Shown in pieces: positions 7,242 to 17,800 of a stretch of DNA of 64,000 bases. The DNA lies in the NCBI RefSeq assembly GCF_016591715.1, contig NZ_AP024109.1:124001-188000 (forward strand), read 5' to 3'. Made by a program: the position numbers and the translations under genes. The notes beneath the pieces are model-generated. The model ran no database searches, had not been told where the DNA came from, and was given only the letters and a program-made list of their open reading frames with translations. Position 1 is the first letter of the stretch, and every line of letters begins with the position of its first letter. The DNA comes from Mesorhizobium sp. J8. Its GTDB lineage: Bacteria > Pseudomonadota > Alphaproteobacteria > Rhizobiales > Rhizobiaceae.

Positions 7242-8158
7242 ACGCCATCGACGTTCGCGGCCTGGTCAAGCGCTTCGGCGACAAGACCGTCGTCGACCAT
7301 GTGACGATGACAGTCGCCGAGGGCGAGATCGTCGGCTTCCTCGGGCCGAACGGCTCGGGCAAGACGACGACCATCCGCATCATGTGCGGGCTTCTGACGC
7401 CGGACGAGGGCGATGGCACGGTGCTCGGCTTCGACATCCGCACCGACGCGCTCAAGATCAAGCGCGAAGTCGGCTACATGACGCAGAAATTCTCGTTCTA
7501 CGAGGATCTGACGATCGGCGAGAACCTCGAATTCGTGGCGCGTCTCTACCAATTGAAGCCGGTCGAGGAGTATGTTTCGCGCACGCTTCGGGAACTCGGC
7601 CTGACGAGCCGCCGCAACCAGCTGGCCGGCACGCTTTCCGGCGGCTGGAAGCAGCGGCTGGCGCTGGCCGCCTGCATCATGCACAAGCCGAAGCTGCTCC
7701 TGCTCGACGAGCCGACGGCGGGCGTCGATCCCAAGGCGCGGCGCGAGTTCTGGGACGAGATCCATCGGCTGGCCGGCGGCGGGCTCACCGTGCTCGTCTC
7801 CACCCACTATATGGACGAGGCCGAGCGCTGCCACCGCATCAGCTACATCTCCTACGGCAAGATGCTCGCCACCGGCACGGTGGACGAGGTGGTGAGGAAT
7901 GCCGGGCTGACCACCTTCGTGCTGCAGGGGCCGCGGCTCGACCAGGTGGCTCGGGCGCTGCAAGGCCGCCCCGGCGTCGACCAGGTGGCGCCGTTCGGCG
8001 CCACGCTGCATGTCGTCGGCTCCGACAAGGCGGCGCTCGAAAAGGCGCTCGCCGACATCGAGAAGGAGCACCGGGGTGTCACGGTGAAGCCCGGCGAGAC
8101 CAGCCTCGAGGATGTATTCATCCAGTTCATGTCCGGCTCGAAGGACAATATGGCATGA
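7238..8158 (+). CDS. ABC transporter ATP-binding protein (YbhF-like)
   Basis: A 306-residue ATPase with a single nucleotide-binding domain. Walker A is GPNGSGKTT (about residue 37), the signature is LSGGWKQRLALA, Walker B is LLLLDEPTAGVD and the switch is STHYMDE. The C-terminal extension (VRNAGLTTFVLQGPR onward) is typical of ABC-2 exporter ATPases. E. coli YbhF carries two such domains; only one is present here. The ATG at 7238 overlaps the stop of the HlyD-like gene as ATGA; longer readings of this frame upstream are artefacts. It energises the permease encoded next, most likely for export of a toxic or hydrophobic compound. Confidence 0.9.
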   Translation: MNAIDVRGLVKRFGDKTVVDHVTMTVAEGEIVGFLGPNGSGKTTTIRIMCGLLTPDEGDGTVLGFDIRTDALKIKREVGYMTQKFSFYEDLTIGENLEFVARLYQLKPVEEYVSRTLRELGLTSRRNQLAGTLSGGWKQRLALAACIMHKPKLLLLDEPTAGVDPKARREFWDEIHRLAGGGLTVLVSTHYMDEAERCHRISYISYGKMLATGTVDEVVRNAGLTTFVLQGPRLDQVARALQGRPGVDQVAPFGATLHVVGSDKAALEKALADIEKEHRGVTVKPGETSLEDVFIQFMSGSKDNMA

Positions 8159-9291
8159 ACGCGGTCTTCTCCTTCGCAAGGCTCGGCGCGCTGCTGATCA
8201 AGGAATTCATCCAGATGCGGCGCGACCGCATCACCTTCGCCATGATGCTCGGCGTGCCGCTGATCCAGCTGGTGCTCTTCGGCTATGCGATCAACAACGA
8301 TCCGAAGAGCCTGCCGGCAGCGCTCGTGGCGACCAGCAGCGATCCTTACACGAGGGCCATGGTGTCGGCGCTGCAGACCACCGGCTACTACCGCTTCGAC
8401 CATGTCGCGCAAAGTGCAGAGGAAGCCGAGTTCCTGATGGCGCGCGGCGACGTTTCGTTCGTCGTCACCATCCCCGCCGATTTCGCGCGCCGCGTCGAGC
8501 GCGGCGACAACCCGCAGATCCTGATCGAGGCCGACGCCACCGATCCGGCCGTGGCCAGCGGCGCGATCTCGACGCTCAGCACCGTCGCCGGCCAGGCGCT
8601 GCTCAGGGCGCAAGGTACCGAGGAGACCGCTAGGGAGGCGGCGCGCGGCCAGCTCGATGTCGTCGTGCACCGGCGCTACAACCCCGAAGGCATCTCGCAA
8701 TACAACATCGTTCCCGGCCTGCTCGGCGTCATCCTGCAGATGACGATGGTGATGATGACGTCGATCGCGCTGACGCGCGAGACCGAGCGCGGCACGATGG
8801 AAAACCTTCTGGCCATGCCGTCGAGCCCGCTGGAGATCATGCTGGGCAAGGTGCTGCCCTATCTGGTGGTGGGCGCCGTGCAGGTGGTGGTGGTGCTGGC
8901 CGCGGCGAAGCTTCTGTTTGCCATTCCGTTCATGGGCTCGCTGTCGCTGCTGCTCTCGACCGTGCTGGTCTTCGTGCTGTCGCTGGTGCTGCTCGGCTAC
9001 ACGATCTCGACGATCGCGCGCACGCAGATGCAGGCGCTGCAGCTCACCTTTTTCTTCTTCCTGCCCTCGATCATGCTGTCGGGCTTCATGTTCCCCTATC
9101 GCGGCATGCCGGGCTGGGCCCAGACTTTCGGCGAGATCTTTCCGCTGACGCATTTCCTGCGCATCACGCGCGCGGTCATGCTGAAGGGTGCCGAGCTGCC
9201 GGCCGTGGCGACGGAAGTCGGCTGGCTGGTCGTGTTCGTGGCGCTGTTTGCCGGCGTAGCGCTGGTGCGGTTCAGGCGCACGCTGGATTGA
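8155..9291 (+). CDS. ABC-2 type permease (YbhS/YbhR-like)
   Basis: A 378-residue membrane subunit. One N-terminal helix (ITFAMMLGVPLIQLVLFGYA) is followed by a large extracytoplasmic loop of about 150 residues and then five C-terminal helices, from ISQYNIVPGLLGVILQMTMV to VGWLVVFVALFAGVALV. The segment TSIALTRETERGTMENLLAM is the ABC-2 family signature. It starts at 8155 within the stop of the ATPase (ATGA). Only one permease gene is present, whereas the E. coli operon has two, so it presumably works as a homodimer. The operon ends here and converges on the dehydratase gene across a long inverted repeat. Confidence 0.88.
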   Translation: MNAVFSFARLGALLIKEFIQMRRDRITFAMMLGVPLIQLVLFGYAINNDPKSLPAALVATSSDPYTRAMVSALQTTGYYRFDHVAQSAEEAEFLMARGDVSFVVTIPADFARRVERGDNPQILIEADATDPAVASGAISTLSTVAGQALLRAQGTEETAREAARGQLDVVVHRRYNPEGISQYNIVPGLLGVILQMTMVMMTSIALTRETERGTMENLLAMPSSPLEIMLGKVLPYLVVGAVQVVVVLAAAKLLFAIPFMGSLSLLLSTVLVFVLSLVLLGYTISTIARTQMQALQLTFFFFLPSIMLSGFMFPYRGMPGWAQTFGEIFPLTHFLRITRAVMLKGAELPAVATEVGWLVVFVALFAGVALVRFRRTLD

Positions 9292-9323
9292 GGCTCCAGG
9301 AATAGTTCAACGTCGGCGGGACA

Positions 9324-9481
9324 GCGCCCCCCTCTGGCCTGCCGGCCATCTCCCCCACAAGGGGGGAGATCGATGTCGCGCCGGCTTTCGCCAATCTCCG
9401 ACGTCGCAAAAATGAGCGAGGCGCCGAAACTGCCAATCTCCCCCTTGTGGGGGAGATGTCCGGCAGGCCAGAGGGGGGCGC
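9324..9481. repeat. Long near-perfect inverted repeat between convergent genes
   Basis: The left arm (9324-9370) reads CGCCCCCCTCTGGCCTGCCG, then CATCTCCCCCACAAGGGGG. The right arm (9437-9481) is its near-exact reverse complement. Each arm contains its own ATCTCCCCC hairpin. It belongs to the same family as the copy at 2039. Its place between two stops suggests a bidirectional terminator or a mobile palindromic unit. Confidence 0.8.
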
Positions 9482-9515
9482 GAAGGAACGCGGCGCTTTT
9501 TATATGCAGAGCGCC

Positions 9516-10493
9516 CTACGCCGCCGCCATGATCTCCGCATAAGTGCCGAAATCGACATTGCCGCCGGACAGCACCACGGCCACGCATTTGCCGGCGAGG
9601 TCGATCTCGCCGGATGACAACGCGGCCAGCGCGACGCAGCCGCCGGGCTCGACCACCAGCTTGAGATAGGCCATGGCGTCGCGCATCGCCTGGGCGGCGG
9701 CCGCGTCGGAGACGGCGATGGCGCCGGCGAGATTTTTCCGGTTGATCTCGAAGGTGATGGCGCCGGGCTCGGCGGTGAGCAGCGCGTCGCAGATCGAGCT
9801 GTGGCCGGGTTGGTTCGCGACCCGCTCACCCTTGGCCAGCGAGCGGCGCGTGTCGTCGAAATGCTCGGGTTCGACCGCCCAGACCTGCGTGCGCGGCGAG
9901 GCGTCCTTGACGGCGACGGAAATCCCGCTCGAGAGGCCGCCGCCGCCGCAAGGCACGACGACGGCGTCGAGCACCACGCCGAGCGCCTTGGCCTGCCGCA
10001 TCAGCTCCAGGCCGATCGTGCCCTGGCCGGCGATGATGGCCGGATCGTCGAAGGGCGGCACCAGCACCATGCCCTTCTCGATATAGGGGCGTACGACCGC
10101 CATCCGGTCGTCCTTGAAGCGGTCGAACGGCACCACCTCGGCCCCCATCTTGCGGACATTGCCGACTTTCAGCGCCGGCGCGTCGGCCGGCATGGCGATC
10201 ACCGCCTTGACGCCGAACATTGCGGCCGAGGCCGCCACGCCTTGCGCATGGTTGCCGGAAGAGAAGGCCACGACGCCGCGGCCGCGCTCTTCCTCGCTCA
10301 AGCTCGACAGCTTGTTATAGGCGCCACGGATCTTGAAGGACCCGGTGCGCTGCAGCGTCTCGGGCTTGAACAGGATGCGGCCGCCATGGCGCTTGTTGAG
10401 CTCCGGCGATTCGATCAGCGGCGTTTCGACGATCAGGCCGGAAAGCCGCTCGGCGGCGGCGCGGATGTCTGAGATGCCGGGCAGGGTGATCAT
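9516..10493 (-). CDS. Threonine/serine dehydratase, PLP fold type II
   Basis: A cytoplasmic PLP enzyme of 325 residues that deaminates threonine (or serine) to the 2-oxo acid. The Schiff-base lysine lies in TGSFKIRGAYNKL (about residue 52), the SSGNHAQGVA loop binds substrate, and the PLP phosphate loop is PCGGGGLSSG. Its length is that of the short catabolic class without an ACT regulatory domain. I chose the ATG at 10493 (MITLPGISDI); an in-frame ATG 21 codons upstream gives an unconserved tail. Relatives in this size class also include serine racemases and hydroxyaspartate dehydratases, so the exact substrate is open. Confidence 0.85.
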   Translation of the reverse strand: MITLPGISDIRAAAERLSGLIVETPLIESPELNKRHGGRILFKPETLQRTGSFKIRGAYNKLSSLSEEERGRGVVAFSSGNHAQGVAASAAMFGVKAVIAMPADAPALKVGNVRKMGAEVVPFDRFKDDRMAVVRPYIEKGMVLVPPFDDPAIIAGQGTIGLELMRQAKALGVVLDAVVVPCGGGGLSSGISVAVKDASPRTQVWAVEPEHFDDTRRSLAKGERVANQPGHSSICDALLTAEPGAITFEINRKNLAGAIAVSDAAAAQAMRDAMAYLKLVVEPGGCVALAALSSGEIDLAGKCVAVVLSGGNVDFGTYAEIMAAA

Positions 10494-10602
10494 GGGCGAG
10501 GGCCTTGCGAAGAACGGGGTGGCCCATGGTGCACGGAAAAGACCGTAACGCGCCAACGAAAAAATGTCATGGAGACAAGCTTGGCGATGGCGTCGTCGTC
10601 GG

Positions 10603-11868
10603 CTACTCGTCGCCTTCGACGACCCGCAGCCTGAGCTGGCCGGTCTTTGAATCGGCCACCCGCGCGCCGGCGTCGGCCTTTGGCGCCGCGTTTCGCGAGG
10701 GCTCGGTCTCGCTCTCGGCGAATTCCAATGCCTCGATCTTCTGGCCGCGCTTGGTCACCTTCGACGTCGACACCAGGATGTCGTCTATGTCGCGCGCCGC
10801 CTGGCCGAAATGCGTTTGCAGCCGGCGCACCCGCTCGTCGACCCGCGCCACATCCTCCATCAGCCGGATGACCTCGCCCTGGATCAGATGCGCCTGCTCG
10901 CGCATGCGGGCATCCTTCAAAATCGCCTGGATCACCTGGATCGACAGCATCAAGAGCGAGGGCGAGACGATGACGACGCGGGCGCGATGCGCCTTCTGCA
11001 CCACTGCCTCGAAATTCTCGTGGATCTCGGCGAACACCGATTCCGACGGCACGAACATGAAGGCGGTGTCCTGCGTCTCGCCCTGGATCAGGTATTTTTC
11101 GGCGATATCGCGGATATGCACCTCGATGTCGCGCCGGAACGCCTGCGCCGCAACCTTCTGCATGTCGGCGCCTTCGGCGGCGCGGATGGCGTTCCACGCT
11201 TCCAGCGGGAACTTGGCGTCGATCGCGAGCATCGGCGCTCCGTTCGGCATCCGCACCAGGCAGTCGGGCCGACTGCCGTTGGAGAGGCTCGCCTGGAATT
11301 CGTAGGCGCCATGCGGCAAGCCGTCGGCGATGATCGCTTCCATGCGCGACTGGCCGAAGGCGCCGCGCGTCTGCTTGTTGGAGAGGATCGCCTGCAATTG
11401 CACGACCTGGCCGGCCAGGGACTGGATGTTGCCCTGCGCGGTGTCGATCACCGCCAGCCGCTCCTGCAGCTTGGCGAGGCTTTCATGGGTCGATTTGGTC
11501 TGCTCGGCCATCGTCTGGCCGAGACGGCCGGTCATGGCGTCGAGCCGCTGTCCGAGCGACTGGGTAAGCTCGGCCTGCCGCGCCCCGAACACTTCGGCGA
11601 TCGCCCCCATGCGCCCCTGCATCTCGGCCTGCGCCTGCAGGACGTCGGCTATGCGGGCCTCGGTGTCGCGGGCGTGATCGGCGGCTTCCGCCGCGGCGGC
11701 CGCGCGCGCCGTGGCCGCGCGCCACAAGGCTATGACCAGCGCCGCGAAGAGAACGACGAACAGGGCGATGGTGAAGGCAAGCACATGGCCGAGCGTGATC
11801 GTGGAGGCGCCAAGCCGAGCGACTGGTTGCGAAAGGATGGAGGTCATGTCGTTCATGAGGGGCAGCAT
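10603..11868 (-). CDS. rmuC: DNA recombination protein RmuC
   Basis: RmuC-family protein of 421 residues. An N-terminal membrane anchor (about residues 25-48, VLAFTIALFVVLFAALVIAL) is followed by a coiled coil rich in Ala, Glu and Gln (about 55-160). The conserved nuclease-like RmuC core has GAFGQSRMEAIIADGLP, MLAIDAKFPLEAW and FVPSESVFAEIHENF. RmuC limits recombination at inverted repeats in E. coli. The C-terminal tail is variable. The gene lies next to def, transcribed away from it, as in many rhizobial genomes. Several ATGs within the first 8 codons could be the start. Confidence 0.9.
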   Translation of the reverse strand: MLPLMNDMTSILSQPVARLGASTITLGHVLAFTIALFVVLFAALVIALWRAATARAAAAAEAADHARDTEARIADVLQAQAEMQGRMGAIAEVFGARQAELTQSLGQRLDAMTGRLGQTMAEQTKSTHESLAKLQERLAVIDTAQGNIQSLAGQVVQLQAILSNKQTRGAFGQSRMEAIIADGLPHGAYEFQASLSNGSRPDCLVRMPNGAPMLAIDAKFPLEAWNAIRAAEGADMQKVAAQAFRRDIEVHIRDIAEKYLIQGETQDTAFMFVPSESVFAEIHENFEAVVQKAHRARVVIVSPSLLMLSIQVIQAILKDARMREQAHLIQGEVIRLMEDVARVDERVRRLQTHFGQAARDIDDILVSTSKVTKRGQKIEALEFAESETEPSRNAAPKADAGARVADSKTGQLRLRVVEGDE

Positions 11869-11960
11869 AACCGATTCGGCGTCCTGGCACAGATCAAAAC
11901 GTGAACAGGCCGAGCATGCCCCGGTTGACGCTTGTCAAGTGAGGTCTTAGGTGAGACGCC

Positions 11961-12491
11961 ATGTCGATCAAGCCGCTCATCATCCTTCCCGATCCCGTCC
12001 TGCGCCAGGTTTCCAAGCCGGTCGAGCGCGTCGACGCCGATCTGCGCAAGCTCGCCGACGACATGCTGGAGACCATGTATGACGCGCCGGGCATCGGCCT
12101 TGCGGCGATCCAGGTTGGCGTGCCGCGGCGTCTGCTGGTCATCGACCTCGCCAAGGAAGGCGAGCCGCCTCAGCCGCATGTCTTCATCAATCCGGAGATC
12201 CTCGAAAGCGCCGACCAGCGCTCGGTTTATGAGGAAGGTTGCCTGTCGATCCCCGACTATTATGCCGAGGTCGAGCGCCCGGCTTCCGTGCGGGTGAAAT
12301 ATCTCGACCGCGACGGCAGATTGCAGGAGATGCAGGCGGAAGGCCTGATGGCCACCTGCCTGCAGCACGAGATCGACCATTTGAACGGCGTGCTGTTCAT
12401 CGATCACATCTCGAAGCTCAAGCGCGACATGGTGGTGCGGAAGTTCAAGAAGCTCGCCAAGGACAAGGCCCCGGGCAAGATGGTGGGCTAG
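11961..12491 (+). CDS. def: Peptide deformylase
   Basis: A 176-residue metalloenzyme that removes the formyl group from new proteins. All three family motifs are intact: [10 protein letters not shown] (about residue 46), EGCLSIP with the metal Cys (about 93) and HEIDHLNG with the two metal His (about 136). Gene order def-fmt puts start-formylation and removal together. The lysine-rich C-terminus is usual. The next gene, fmt, starts 60 bp downstream on the same strand, so the two are probably co-transcribed. Confidence 0.97.
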   Translation: MSIKPLIILPDPVLRQVSKPVERVDADLRKLADDMLETMYDAPGIGLAAIQVGVPRRLLVIDLAKEGEPPQPHVFINPEILESADQRSVYEEGCLSIPDYYAEVERPASVRVKYLDRDGRLQEMQAEGLMATCLQHEIDHLNGVLFIDHISKLKRDMVVRKFKKLAKDKAPGKMVG

Positions 12492-12551
12492 GGCCGTCTT
12501 TTCGGCCGAGCGAGCACCTGAGCCTAGTGCAAAACAGGATCGCAGCACCTC

Positions 12552-13487
12552 ATGCCGCTTCGCGTCATCTTCATGGGCACGCCGGATTTTTCCGTGCCGA
12601 CGCTGCGCGCCATCGCCGAGGCCGGCCACGAGATCGCGGCCGTCTACACGCAGCCGCCGCGCGCCGCCGGCCGGCGCGGTTTGGAATTGACGCCATCCCC
12701 GGTGCAGCGCGAAGCCGAGCAGCTGGGGCTCGAGGTGCGCTCGCCGACATCGCTGAAAAGCGAGGCCGAGCAGCAGGTTTTTGCCGGCTTGCAGGCCGAT
12801 GTCGCTGTCGTCGTTGCCTATGGATTGCTGCTGCCGAAGGCCATTCTGGACGCACCGAGGCTGGGCTGCCTCAACGGCCATGCCTCGCTTTTGCCACGCT
12901 GGCGTGGTGCTGCTCCCATCCAGCGCGCAATCATGGCCGGCGATGCCGAAACCGGCATGATGATCATGAAGATGGAAGAGGGGCTGGATACCGGGCCGGT
13001 GGCAATGGTTGAAAAAGTCGCCATCGCACCCGATATGACGGCCGGCGAATTGCATGACCGCCTGATGGTGGAGGGCGCTTCGCTGATGGTCGAGGCGCTC
13101 GCGCAGTTGGGGATAAATTGTCTGACATTTACCCCGCAGGCGGCGGAAGGGGTGACCTATGCCCGAAAGATCGATAAATCGGAGACACGCGTAGACTGGA
13201 CGCGGCCTTCTGGCGAAGTCCACAATCACATTCGCGGCCTCTCGCCCTTTCCGGGCGCGTGGTGCGAGGTCGAAATTGGCGGCCGCATGGAGCGGCTGAA
13301 ACTGCTTCGCTCGACGCTCACGGATGGCGTCGGCGAGTCGGGAGGAATTCTCGATGACCGGCTGACGGTCGCCTGCGGATCGGGCGCGGTCAGGCTGGTC
13401 GAAGTTCAACGGGCGGGCGGAAGGCCTGCCGCCGCGCAGGAGTTTCTGCGCGGAGCCAAGATCGCAAAAGGAACGAAACTCACATGA
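12552..13487 (+). CDS. fmt: Methionyl-tRNA formyltransferase
   Basis: A 311-residue enzyme that formylates the initiator Met-tRNA with 10-formyl-THF. The Rossmann N-terminus ([17 protein letters not shown]) is followed by the catalytic [20 protein letters not shown] (Asn and His near residue 105) and GLDTG with the catalytic Asp. The C-terminal beta-barrel begins near residue 205 ([17 protein letters not shown]). The stop overlaps the start of the GNAT gene by 4 bp. Functionally coupled to def just upstream. Confidence 0.97.
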   Translation: MPLRVIFMGTPDFSVPTLRAIAEAGHEIAAVYTQPPRAAGRRGLELTPSPVQREAEQLGLEVRSPTSLKSEAEQQVFAGLQADVAVVVAYGLLLPKAILDAPRLGCLNGHASLLPRWRGAAPIQRAIMAGDAETGMMIMKMEEGLDTGPVAMVEKVAIAPDMTAGELHDRLMVEGASLMVEALAQLGINCLTFTPQAAEGVTYARKIDKSETRVDWTRPSGEVHNHIRGLSPFPGAWCEVEIGGRMERLKLLRSTLTDGVGESGGILDDRLTVACGSGAVRLVEVQRAGGRPAAAQEFLRGAKIAKGTKLT

Positions 13488-13990
13488 GCATGATGTCGAT
13501 ACGCGCGGCGACGCCGCGGGATCGCGAGGCGATCCGCCTCGTCGAAGAGCATGCCTTTGGCCAGCAGGCGGAAGCCGGCCTGGTCGACGCATTGGTCACC
13601 GGCGGCGATGCCGTCGTCGAACTGGTGGCTGAAGAAGACGGCCAGGTCGTCGGCCACATCCTGTTTTCCAGGCTTTACGTGCAGAATGGCGGTAAGCGTT
13701 TCGCGGCCGTCGCGCTGGCGCCGCTGGCGGTCGAGCCCTCCTTCCACGGCACCGGCATCGGCGGCGCGCTGATCCGCGAGGCGCATGTGCGGCTCAAGGA
13801 AGCCGGCGAGGCGCTGGCCGTCGTCCTGGGCGATCCGACCTATTACGGCCGTTTCGGTTACACCCATGCCCGCGCCGCGAATTTCGAGAGCGAGTATCAG
13901 GGTGACGCGCTGCAGGCCCTGGCCTGGGGCGACGCGCCCGAGACCGGCAGACTGGTCTACGCTTCGGCCTTCACCGCCTTGGCCGCTTAA
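13484..13990 (+). CDS. GNAT family N-acetyltransferase
   Basis: A 168-residue single-domain acetyltransferase. The acetyl-CoA loop is clear at about residues 88-96 ([13 protein letters not shown], motif A), followed by a [17 protein letters not shown] segment typical of the YhbS-like subfamily. It begins in the stop of fmt (ATGA), and truA follows 24 bp later, so it sits inside the def-fmt-truA transcription unit. The acceptor substrate is unknown. The MSMMS start offers three nearby ATGs; the overlap favours the first. Confidence 0.85.
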   Translation: MSMMSIRAATPRDREAIRLVEEHAFGQQAEAGLVDALVTGGDAVVELVAEEDGQVVGHILFSRLYVQNGGKRFAAVALAPLAVEPSFHGTGIGGALIREAHVRLKEAGEALAVVLGDPTYYGRFGYTHARAANFESEYQGDALQALAWGDAPETGRLVYASAFTALAA

Positions 13991-14014
13991 GGCCAAGGCG
14001 AAAGCACCGCTGGC

Positions 14015-14803
14015 ATGCCGCGATTTCGGCTCGATATCGAATATGACGGCAGCCAGTTCGCGGGCTGGCAGCATCAGGCCGACCAGCCCTCGGTGCAGCA
14101 GGCGATCGAGCAGGCGATCGAGAAGTTCTGCGGCGAAGTCGTAAGAATACGGGCCGCCGGCCGCACCGATGCCGGCGTGCACGCCACCGCCCAGGTGGCG
14201 CATGTCGATCTCGCCAAAGCGCGGCCGGGCGACAAGGTGCGCGATGCGGTCAACGCGCATCTGCAGGCGGCAGGCGCGCGCGTCGTCATCCTGAAAGCCG
14301 CCGTCGTCGCCGACGGCTTCGACGCGCGCTTTTCCGCTACCGGTCGCCACTATCTCTATCGCATCCTCAACCGCCGGGCGCCGGCGGCGCTGGAAAAGGG
14401 CAAGGTCTGGTGGGTGCCGAAGCGGCTCGACGCCGAGGCCATGCACGAGGCGGCCAAGGTGCTGCTTGGAAAGCATGACTTCACCACCTTCCGCTCCACC
14501 CAGTGCCAGGCCGAAAGCCCGGTCCGCACCCTTGACCGCCTCGATGTCGGCCGCAATGGCGATTTCATCGAGGTGCGCAGCTCGGCGCGCTCCTTCCTGC
14601 ACAATCAGGTTCGCTCGATGGTCGGCTCGCTGAGGCGCGTCGGCGACGGCTCCTGGGGCGCCGCCGATCTCAAGGCGGCGCTCGAAGCGCGCGATCGCGC
14701 CGCCTGCGGCCAGGTAGCCCCGCCGGACGGGCTGTTTCTTGTCGGGGTCGATTATCCGGAGGTACCCGGCAAATCCACCATTGCCAAGGACACCGACGTC
14801 TAA
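14015..14803 (+). CDS. truA: tRNA pseudouridine(38-40) synthase
   Basis: A 262-residue enzyme that converts uridines 38-40 in the tRNA anticodon arm to pseudouridine. The N-terminus [20 protein letters not shown] and the catalytic Asp in [12 protein letters not shown] (about residue 53) are diagnostic. [11 protein letters not shown] near residue 190 is the second conserved block. Its stop overlaps the stop of the convergent membrane-protein gene by 3 bp. The start ATG at 14015 follows the GNAT gene closely. Confidence 0.97.
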   Translation: MPRFRLDIEYDGSQFAGWQHQADQPSVQQAIEQAIEKFCGEVVRIRAAGRTDAGVHATAQVAHVDLAKARPGDKVRDAVNAHLQAAGARVVILKAAVVADGFDARFSATGRHYLYRILNRRAPAALEKGKVWWVPKRLDAEAMHEAAKVLLGKHDFTTFRSTQCQAESPVRTLDRLDVGRNGDFIEVRSSARSFLHNQVRSMVGSLRRVGDGSWGAADLKAALEARDRAACGQVAPPDGLFLVGVDYPEVPGKSTIAKDTDV

Positions 14804-15405
14804 CCCCGGGTGCTGTCCGGTATGTCGATGCCGAGCAGGGCCTGCAGGCCGAACAGGACGAGCAGCGAGGCGATGAACATGCCGACGAACACGGCCGTAC
14901 CCACCGCCGGCCCTTTGCCGATGGTTGCGTTGGTCATGCGCCAGGTCAGCACCATCGACAGGCCGAACAGAACCAGCGACACCAGGCTGGCGACGTCGCT
15001 GCTGGAGGGCACGAAGAGCCTGAGCAGCGCCGAGGGCAGCATCAGCCAGGCGATGATCGCCGACGTCCAGTTGGACGCGACGACATAGTGGACGAAACGG
15101 CCGCCGATGCCGGCGCGCGGCGCGACCAGCGCCAGCGCCACCAGCGGCAGCACCCAGGAGCCGAGATCGACCGTCGCCAACCGGATCAGCATGCCGAGGC
15201 GCCCGGCGAAGGCGTCCGGATCGCCGATCTCGTTGGCGATCCCCACCCAGCCGACGATCAGCGCCGGCGCCGCCACGACGATGGCGAAGAAGGAATTCCA
15301 GAAACCGTCCGCCGAGAGGTCGAGCAGGCGCAGCCCGTCGGCCCTGCCGAACATCAGCCGCCAGGCGCCGGCCAGCGAAGCATAGGTTTCTTCCGCCGAA
15401 AGCAT
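14800..15405 (-). CDS. Conserved hypothetical integral membrane protein
   Basis: A 201-residue protein with about five hydrophobic segments, including [19 protein letters not shown], the [10 protein letters not shown] stretch, [30 protein letters not shown] and the C-terminal [21 protein letters not shown] do not recognise a named family with certainty; it resembles the Yip1-like small membrane proteins found beside dapE in rhizobia. The start is the ATG at 15405, 2 bp after the dapE stop, so it is almost surely translated from the dapE message. No catalytic motif is visible. Confidence 0.75.
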   Translation of the reverse strand: MLSAEETYASLAGAWRLMFGRADGLRLLDLSADGFWNSFFAIVVAAPALIVGWVGIANEIGDPDAFAGRLGMLIRLATVDLGSWVLPLVALALVAPRAGIGGRFVHYVVASNWTSAIIAWLMLPSALLRLFVPSSSDVASLVSLVLFGLSMVLTWRMTNATIGKGPAVGTAVFVGMFIASLLVLFGLQALLGIDIPDSTRG

Positions 15406-15407
15406 GG

Positions 15408-16607
15408 TCACGAAAGGCCTTGTCCGAACCAGTCTTCGATGAAGCGTTCGTAGATTTGCGTCAGCGTCTCCAGATCGGCAAGCGCGACGCGCTCGTCCAC
15501 CATATGCATGGTCTTGCCGATCAGGCCGAACTCGACCACCGGACAATAATCCTTGATGAAGCGCGCGTCCGACGTGCCGCCGGAGGTGGAGAGCGCCGGC
15601 GTCTTGCCGACCACAGCCTTGACCGAGCCGCTCAGCGTATCGATCAGCCTGTCGTCGCGGGTCAGGAAGACATGGCTCGGCCGGTCGCGCCAAACAAGCT
15701 CGTAGTCGACCGGCGTCTTCTTGTCCGGCCGGTATTTCTTGCGGCCCGCCGCCTGGTCGAGCCGGTTGTGGATCTCGGCCTGCACTGATTCGGCGTCCCA
15801 GCTGTCGTTGAAGCGGATGTTGAAGGTGGCGGTGGCCTTGGCCGGGATGACGTTGGTCGCCGGATTGCCGACATCGATCGACGTCACTTCGAGATTGGTC
15901 GGCTGGAAATCCTTCGTTCCCTTGTCGAACACCGGATGGAGCAGCGCGTCGACCAGGCTCATCAGCCCGCGCACCGGGTTGTCGGCGAGCTGCGGATAAG
16001 CGGCATGGCCCTGGCGCCCGTTCACGGTCACGCTGCCCGACAGCGAGCCGCGCCGGCCGATCTTGATCATGTCGCCGAGCGCATCCGGATTGGTCGGCTC
16101 GCCGACGATTGAGGCGTCCCACTTCTCGCCCTTGGCCGCCGCCCAGTCGAGCAGCTTGGTGGTCCCGTTGATGGCCGGTCCCTCCTCGTCGCCGGTGATG
16201 AGCAGCGACACCGATCCTTTCGGGCCGCCATTCCGGGCGACATGGCGCGCCACCGCGGCGACGAAGCAGGCGATGCCGCCCTTCATGTCGACGGCGCCCC
16301 TTCCATACATCTCGCCATTGGCGATTTCCGCGGCGAAGGGCGGATGCGTCCAGGCCGCCTCATCGCCCACCGGCACCACATCGGTATGGCCGGCAAACAT
16401 CAGATGCGGGCCATTGCCCGAGCGCCGCGCATAGAGGTTTTCGATGTCCGGCGTGCCGTCTTCCGAGAACACTGGCCTTTCGACCGAAAAGCCGAGCGGC
16501 TTCAACATGTCCTCCAGCGCGGCAAGCGCCCCGCCTTCGGCGGGCGTCACGGACGGGCAGCGGATCAGGGCGGCGAGATTGGCGGCGGGGTCGGTCGGCA
16601 ATGTCAT
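15408..16607 (-). CDS. dapE: Succinyl-diaminopimelate desuccinylase
   Basis: A 399-residue M20-family metallohydrolase that cleaves N-succinyl-LL-diaminopimelate in lysine and peptidoglycan synthesis. Metal and catalytic motifs are intact: [12 protein letters not shown] (His, Asp), [10 protein letters not shown] (Asp), [12 protein letters not shown] (catalytic Glu pair) and the C-terminal [12 protein letters not shown] chose the ATG at 16607 ([17 protein letters not shown]); the upstream 55-codon extension is unlike the family. dapD, the preceding pathway step, is 2.5 kb away on the same strand, with two membrane-protein genes between. Confidence 0.96.
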   Translation of the reverse strand: MTLPTDPAANLAALIRCPSVTPAEGGALAALEDMLKPLGFSVERPVFSEDGTPDIENLYARRSGNGPHLMFAGHTDVVPVGDEAAWTHPPFAAEIANGEMYGRGAVDMKGGIACFVAAVARHVARNGGPKGSVSLLITGDEEGPAINGTTKLLDWAAAKGEKWDASIVGEPTNPDALGDMIKIGRRGSLSGSVTVNGRQGHAAYPQLADNPVRGLMSLVDALLHPVFDKGTKDFQPTNLEVTSIDVGNPATNVIPAKATATFNIRFNDSWDAESVQAEIHNRLDQAAGRKKYRPDKKTPVDYELVWRDRPSHVFLTRDDRLIDTLSGSVKAVVGKTPALSTSGGTSDARFIKDYCPVVEFGLIGKTMHMVDERVALADLETLTQIYERFIEDWFGQGLS

Positions 16608-16786
16608 GGGCAAAGCGATAGTCGAAAGCAGCGGACCTGTCACGGGTGGGACATGGTGGGCGATTACGCCGCCGACAATATGGTTGTCGTGTCGTATAAA
16701 CGCATGTCGCCCGGAAGTGTGCAGCGGTTCTGGGAGAAACGGCATGCATTTATTACGCAAGTCGTGAGCCAAGTCGGGACGATTGC

Positions 16787-17800
16787 ATGGCCAAGCATGA
16801 AAATAACATTGCCGTCGCCGGCGCCGGCAGCATCGGCTGCTATGTCGGCGGCTGCCTGGCGCTCGCCGGGCGCGAGGTGGTCTTTCTCGGCCGCGGCGGC
16901 GTCGTCGAGGCCATGCGGGAAAGCGGGCTGCGCGTCAGCGATCTTGACGGCCGCGACCGCTGCCTCGAGGCGCAAGCGATTACGGCCACTGACGATCCGG
17001 CGACCGCGCTGGCGGAGGCCGATGTCATCCTGGTGACGGTCAAGAGCGGCGCGACCGCGGAGATGGCGAGGCTGATCGACACCCATGGCCGCCCGGATGC
17101 CGTGGTGGTCAGCCTGCAGAACGGCGTCGACAATGCCGACCGGCTGCGCGCCGCGCTCCCGGGACGGCGGGTGCTGACCGGCATGGTCATGTTCAACGTC
17201 GTCCTCTCGCCCGATCGCGAGCGACCGTTCCATGCGCATCGCGCCAGCCAGGGAGAGGTGATGATCGATACCGGTGTCGACAGCCTTGCCGGTCTGCTCG
17301 GTGTCGATGGGCTTGCCGTCGAAGCGCGCGCCGACATGAAGGCGGTGCAGTGGGGTAAATTGCTGATGAACCTCAACAATGCGCTGGTGGCGCTCTCCGA
17401 TCTGCCGCTGGCCAGGCAACTGGCCGACCGAAGCTGGCGCGTCATCCTCGCCGCCGAGATCGAGGAGGCGCTCGCGGCGATGAAAGCCGCGGGCATCACG
17501 CCGGCGCGCATCACCGGCCTGCCGCCGGCGCTGCTGCCGAAAGTGCTGCGCCTCCCCGACTGGCTGTTCGGGCTTCTGGCCCGCCGCATGCTGGCGATCG
17601 ACCCTCGGGCCCGCTCCTCGATGTGGGACGACCTCAAGCGCGGCCGTCCGACAGAAATCGAGGAATTGCAGGGCGCAGTCATTCGACTGGCCAGGCAAAC
17701 CGGCACTCCGACGCCGGTCAACGACCGCGTCGCGGCGCTGGTGCGTCAGGCGGAAGCGGCAAAGCGTGGTCCGCCCGGGCTCGGGCCGGAAGCGGTTTAG
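16787..17800 (+). CDS. panE: 2-dehydropantoate 2-reductase
   Basis: A 337-residue NADPH-dependent ketopantoate reductase-family protein (pantothenate and CoA synthesis). The N-terminal nucleotide-binding motif is [13 protein letters not shown]; the catalytic Lys lies in [17 protein letters not shown] (about residue 189), and the C-terminal domain has [15 protein letters not shown]. The family also contains paralogues with other 2-oxo acid substrates, so the pantothenate role is probable rather than certain. It is divergent from dapE by about 180 bp and converges on the 233-residue membrane protein across a palindromic repeat. Confidence 0.85.
   Translation: MAKHENNIAVAGAGSIGCYVGGCLALAGREVVFLGRGGVVEAMRESGLRVSDLDGRDRCLEAQAITATDDPATALAEADVILVTVKSGATAEMARLIDTHGRPDAVVVSLQNGVDNADRLRAALPGRRVLTGMVMFNVVLSPDRERPFHAHRASQGEVMIDTGVDSLAGLLGVDGLAVEARADMKAVQWGKLLMNLNNALVALSDLPLARQLADRSWRVILAAEIEEALAAMKAAGITPARITGLPPALLPKVLRLPDWLFGLLARRMLAIDPRARSSMWDDLKRGRPTEIEELQGAVIRLARQTGTPTPVNDRVAALVRQAEAAKRGPPGLGPEAV

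Noticed and set aside
7180..9291. 703-codon reading that runs through the ATPase gene into the permease
   Set aside because: The first 325 codons are out of frame with the ATPase motifs. The permease proper starts at the ATGA overlap at 8155.
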